NCBI GenBank assembly: GCA_029204225.1
Contig: CM055109.1
Location: 32,310,927-32,374,926 of the forward strand
Length of the DNA: 64,000 bases
Origin: Diphasiastrum complanatum
Lineage: Eukaryota; Streptophyta; Lycopodiopsida; Lycopodiales; Lycopodiaceae
Direction: 5' to 3'
The notes beneath the pieces are model-generated. The model was given only the letters and a program-made list of their open reading frames with translations, was not told the origin of the DNA and searched no databases. Shown piece by piece: positions 59,501 through 64,000 of the stretch. Position 1 is the stretch's first letter; every line of letters starts with the position of its first letter. A program made the position numbers and the translations under genes.

Positions 59501-60313
59501 TTGGGCATTCTTCTTTTTGTAGCACTCGGATGCAAAATGTCCCTTTTTTCCACAATAGAAACACTTTAGCTTCTTCTTGTCCTTCTTGATCTTGCCTTTG
59601 GAACTTGATGCTCCATCTTTGTTCTCCATCTCCATGTCTTGAGTCTTCTTGGATGGAAACTTCTTCTTGCCTTTCAAAGAAAAGTTAGTTTTTTCATCAC
59701 CACCATTCAAAGATAAGGAACTCATCCTACTTTTGATATGAAGCATTCTACTCTCCTCACTAACAAGCACACTTTGAAGTTTTTCAATACTAGGAAGTGA
59801 ATCTTGAATAGCAAAGGTTTGAACAAGATTGGAATAATCATCTCCTAATCCATTCAAAATGATTTGAACTAATTCATCATCTTTGATTTTATCATCTATA
59901 GAAGACAATTCTTTATTCAAAGATTTGATCCTAAAGACATAATTTTGGGCACTTTCACTACTTCCTTTCATGCTTTGAAGGATTTGATTCCTAAGCATGA
60001 GTATCCTTGAAGTGTTCTTGGATCCATAAATGGATTTTAATGAATCCCATGGCTCTTTGGATGTGGTACAAGATGAGATTTCTTTCAAAAGTTCATTACT
60101 GACATTCATTTTTATGCAGTGTAATGCAACTCTACATCTCTTTTTGTACTTAGCCAATTCAACTCCTCCTTGAGGTTCTACTTCCACCTCAAGTACTATG
60201 TCATAAAGATCATGAAGTACAAGCAAAGACTCCATTCGAACTATCCAAGTAGCATAATTAGTGGATGTAAGTCTTTCACTAGCTTCAAGCAAAAAACCAC
60301 CCATTGATGCCAT
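56568..60313 (-). pseudogene. Decayed Ty1/copia gag-pol (element E), minus strand
   Basis: Gag starts at 60313 (MASMGGFLLEASERLTSTNY), with a CCHC knuckle from residue 251 (CFYCGKKGHFASEC) and protease WWIDSGASSHM at residue 304. Gag-protease is one open frame to 58856. Frameshifts near 58910 and 58690 break the integrase (RSDNGGEY, NGVAERKN in 58677-57613). A small deletion breaks the RT after DETFAPVAELVT. The RT continues at 57611-56895 (LDVTNAFLNG, LYGLKQAPRAWYSRL, LYVDDIILTG). RNase H at 56820-56568 ends at NNPVFHAPTKHIEM, so the last about 60 residues and the 3' LTR are missing. Only a few lesions separate it from an intact element, so it is middle-aged. It is a sister lineage to A/B (about the same layout, clearly different sequence). 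Confidence 0.95.
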
Positions 60314-60900
60314 TTTTTAATGTGAAAAAGCACTAGAAACTCTTATGGTTTCTCTAAGAGATCTGAACCTAAAGTCTTCTAGCAATTTAGAAAGCTTATA
60401 GACTCAATCCTATCACTTATGAACCAATCTAGAATGATGGAAATTTAGATTCTAGTCTCAACCTTGCAAAATCTCTCAATCTATGATTTTTAGCAATTTC
60501 TCTCTTCAACCTCAACATACACTCAAAAAATCAGAGAAGATCAATTAGTGCACCTAATTCAAGCTTCAATTTTAATTTTTTGACTGATCTAATCCAAGAA
60601 CTAATCAAGAGATTAGATTTACTATAGAAAATGCTTGATTTTGCACCAAAAATCACTCAAATTGGGTATGTGAGTCAAATTCTACAAATTTTTGAAATTT
60701 CTCAGTCAAAACCGGAGTTGTACGGCCTCACACGTGTGAAAAGGGTTCCTACAGCCCACAACAAGATCTGGATCAAAAATTTTGAGGATAGCTATCAAAT
60801 CCAACTCGCTACACAAAATTTGACTAGTTTCCAAAAAACTGCTAATTTTGGCTTTGATTTGGATTAACCCTATCAATTTCAACAAAACCTCTTGTACTAG
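60314..60900 (-). other. 5' leader of element E
   Basis: A 587-base non-coding stretch between the primer site and gag ATG. It contains CTCACACGTGTGAAAAGG at 60727-60744, a copy of the shared palindrome. Confidence 0.75.
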
Positions 60901-60912
60901 GCTCTGATATCA
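60901..60912 (-). promoter_or_regulatory. Primer binding site of element E
   Basis: Minus strand TGATATCAGAGC, one base from the standard tRNA-Met site TGGTATCAGAGC, directly next to the LTR. Confidence 0.88.
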
Positions 60913-61661
60913 TGTGCAAAAAGTACAAAAAGGACCAAGAGTGGATCCTAATCTGATCCTCAAGAGGGATTGGTTGTCAGATTACTTGATCTATCAATCT
61001 ACTTGAGATTAAGATCAATCTAGATCAATTCTAGACACAAAATCCTAACAAGAACAATCATTAATTGAAGGTAGGTGTACTTTCTGGTTTCCCACGTGTG
61101 AAACCCTGTCTGAGTACGGACTCCAACCTGAAAATCAAGTACACATTGATAGCACCTCAAAACAATCAAAACAAATGTAGACAAATGGAGAGAATCACTC
61201 AAAATTGCTTCCAAAACCAAGATTGGTGTCTCACAATAATTATGGCCAAATGTGGCTCTATATATACAATAAGTGGAAGCTCGTGATACTAATCATAGCT
61301 TAGATCCCACATGTGTGAAGGTGCTTTGTCATATGATGATTCATCATGCAAAACTGACACCTGGACAAAACCTTCTATTTTGAGCACTTTTGGTCCATTT
61401 TCCTTCTATATGGAGATCTACTTGAAAATCTTCTAGAAGTCAAAATTCGTCTACTTCAACTTATTCCACACATGTGAGCTGTCCTCTACCCATGGGATGT
61501 GACACCTAACCAAAGGATGTGGCTCATGCAATCAATAGATTGATGCCATGTGTCATATGTCTAGAAAACTAGTTTCTGGCCTTTTTAGCCACTAGAACTT
61601 GAATTAAATCATATGTACAGCCTATATGATTATGGTACATGACAAGTACACTATTTTCACA
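60913..61661 (-). repeat. 5' LTR of element E
   Basis: On the plus strand TGTGCAAAAAGTAC...CTATTTTCACA, about 749 bp. The primer-site side is certain; the far end is chosen by the TG...CA rule because there is no second copy. A TATA box (minus TATATATAG) lies at about 61258-61267. Palindromes of the CACGTG/CACATGTG kind occur at about 61091-61100, 61308-61318, 61466-61476 and at the far end. Confidence 0.75.
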
Positions 61662-61920
61662 TGTGGGAACAGGCTCCACACATGTGTAATCATCCTATAT
61701 ACAAGATTTTTGGCTTCTACCAAGCTTATTTTTGCATTTTTCACATCTCTCTCCCTCACGGTTCTCACGGTTCCTCTCTATCTCTCACTCACGGTTCTCA
61801 CGATGTGCTCTCTCTCTCTCTCTCTCGGATGCTCTCCCTCTCTCTCTCACTCACGATTCTCACAGTTCCTCTCTGTCACTCACGGTTCCTCTCTCTCTCT
61901 CACTCACGGTTCTCACGATG
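61662..61920. repeat. CT-rich low-complexity DNA with TCACGGTTCTCACGGTT words
   Basis: CTCACGGTTCTCACGGTTCC, CACTCACGGTTCTCACGATG and similar words recur between short CT tracts. The overlapping frames are not genes. Confidence 0.6.
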
Positions 61921-63400
<1,480 letters not shown>

Positions 63401-63601
63401 GTTGGCTAGCCAGCTTGGCCAGTCCCTGCCCGTGCTCTCCCTTCCTAATATTTTCCAACTGCCCCTCCCGCGCTCCCTCCCTCTATCCAACGCTCTCTGC
63501 TTGCGCTGATTTGTGGCTCTCTCGCTCTCTGCTCACTCTGACTTACCTTCTGCTCTCCAACGCTCTTTGCTCACTCTCTTTGCTCACGCTGAGCAGGTTT
63601 T

Positions 63602-63976
63602 GGATATTTGTCTGACATATTGGATCTCTCTCTCCATGGTGCTGATTATTTGAAAGGCTCAAACACGAGGAGTGGAGACCACAGTTGTAAGTATTTTCTT
63701 TTTTTGCCATTGCTCAATGAGAACACCATGATTGATGAATGTTGCTGGATAGTGAAGCCTTCAATCTGCAATTGATGTTGCAGGCTTTGTACTTCTGCAT
63801 ATATAGGATCTCTCTCTCCATTGTGGTAATGGCCTAAAAGGCTCAAAGACAGATAGTCCAGACACCATGATTTATGAATGTTGTTGGATAATGAAGCCCT
63901 CCATCTCCAATTGATAGTCCAGACACCATGATTTATGAATGTTGTTGGATAATGAAGCCCTCCATCTCCAATTGAT
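63602..63976 (+). repeat. Satellite-like repeats with an exact 61-bp tandem pair
   Basis: 63855-63915 and 63916-63976 are identical 61-base units starting AGTCCAGACACCATG. A diverged third copy lies at about 63722-63777. A larger unit starting GGATCTCTCTCTCCAT recurs at 63622 and 63808, so the whole region has a nested 185-base and 61-base periodicity. Confidence 0.85.
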
Positions 63977-64000
63977 GTTACATTGTTTTCACGGTTGTAA

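Overview
The window looks like a stretch of a large, repeat-choked vascular plant nuclear genome. Supporting signs are Ty1/copia and Ty3/gypsy elements primed by initiator tRNA-Met, a CACTA (EnSpm) TNP2-type transposase relic, TTTAGGG-like telomeric heptamers, a spliced BAHD acyltransferase, and many long (CT)n tracts. Only two host-type genes are convincing in 64 kb: a 118-codon gene of unknown function (9119-9475) and a two-exon BAHD acyltransferase (49885-51685). The low gene density, the microsatellites and the look of the 118-aa protein make me lean to a fern, lycophyte or gymnosperm rather than an angiosperm. That is a guess, not something the sequence proves.

Layout. 1-2928: 3' half of a copia element (A) with its 3' LTR, abutting a decayed gypsy pol (2929-5250) that carries a 0.5 kb internal duplication. 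5250-9060: mostly unassigned, with an 85-bp tRNA-derived SINE and small tandem repeats. 9119-9475: the 118-aa gene, behind three direct repeats that contain a DRE/CRT core. 12202-14997: minus-strand CACTA relic with one recognisable terminus. 17.3-23.7 kb: LTR fragments, a gag relic, a LINE ORF1-like relic, a 0.7 kb degenerate telomere-like array and a gypsy RT scrap. 26.0-47.4 kb: a nest of retrotransposons. An old copia (C) has its RT split at one codon by the two ends of a DNA transposon, and its two halves now lie on opposite strands, which implies an inversion. A young intact copia (B, 28953-34813, apparently identical 653-bp LTRs, TTATC target duplication) sits inside one half. A non-coding LTR element (37570-46688, CCAAT target duplication) sits inside the other half and itself holds a decayed copia (40560-44066). 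47.4-52.3 kb: a quieter island with the second SINE copy and the BAHD gene. 52.3-56.5 kb: CT-rich DNA, a fold-back, a solo LTR and LTR scraps. 56.6-61.7 kb: another decayed copia (E) on the minus strand with its 5' LTR. 61.7-64.0 kb: CT-rich DNA with a tandem duplication and satellite-like repeats.

How the parts relate. Almost everything is retrotransposon life history: full-length, nested, truncated, solo and inverted copies. A 14-bp palindrome centred on CACGTG (TTCACACGTGTGAA and close variants) recurs in the LTRs or leaders of several different families. It is the most striking signal shared between features. Element B is the only mobile element here that looks intact enough to be autonomous.
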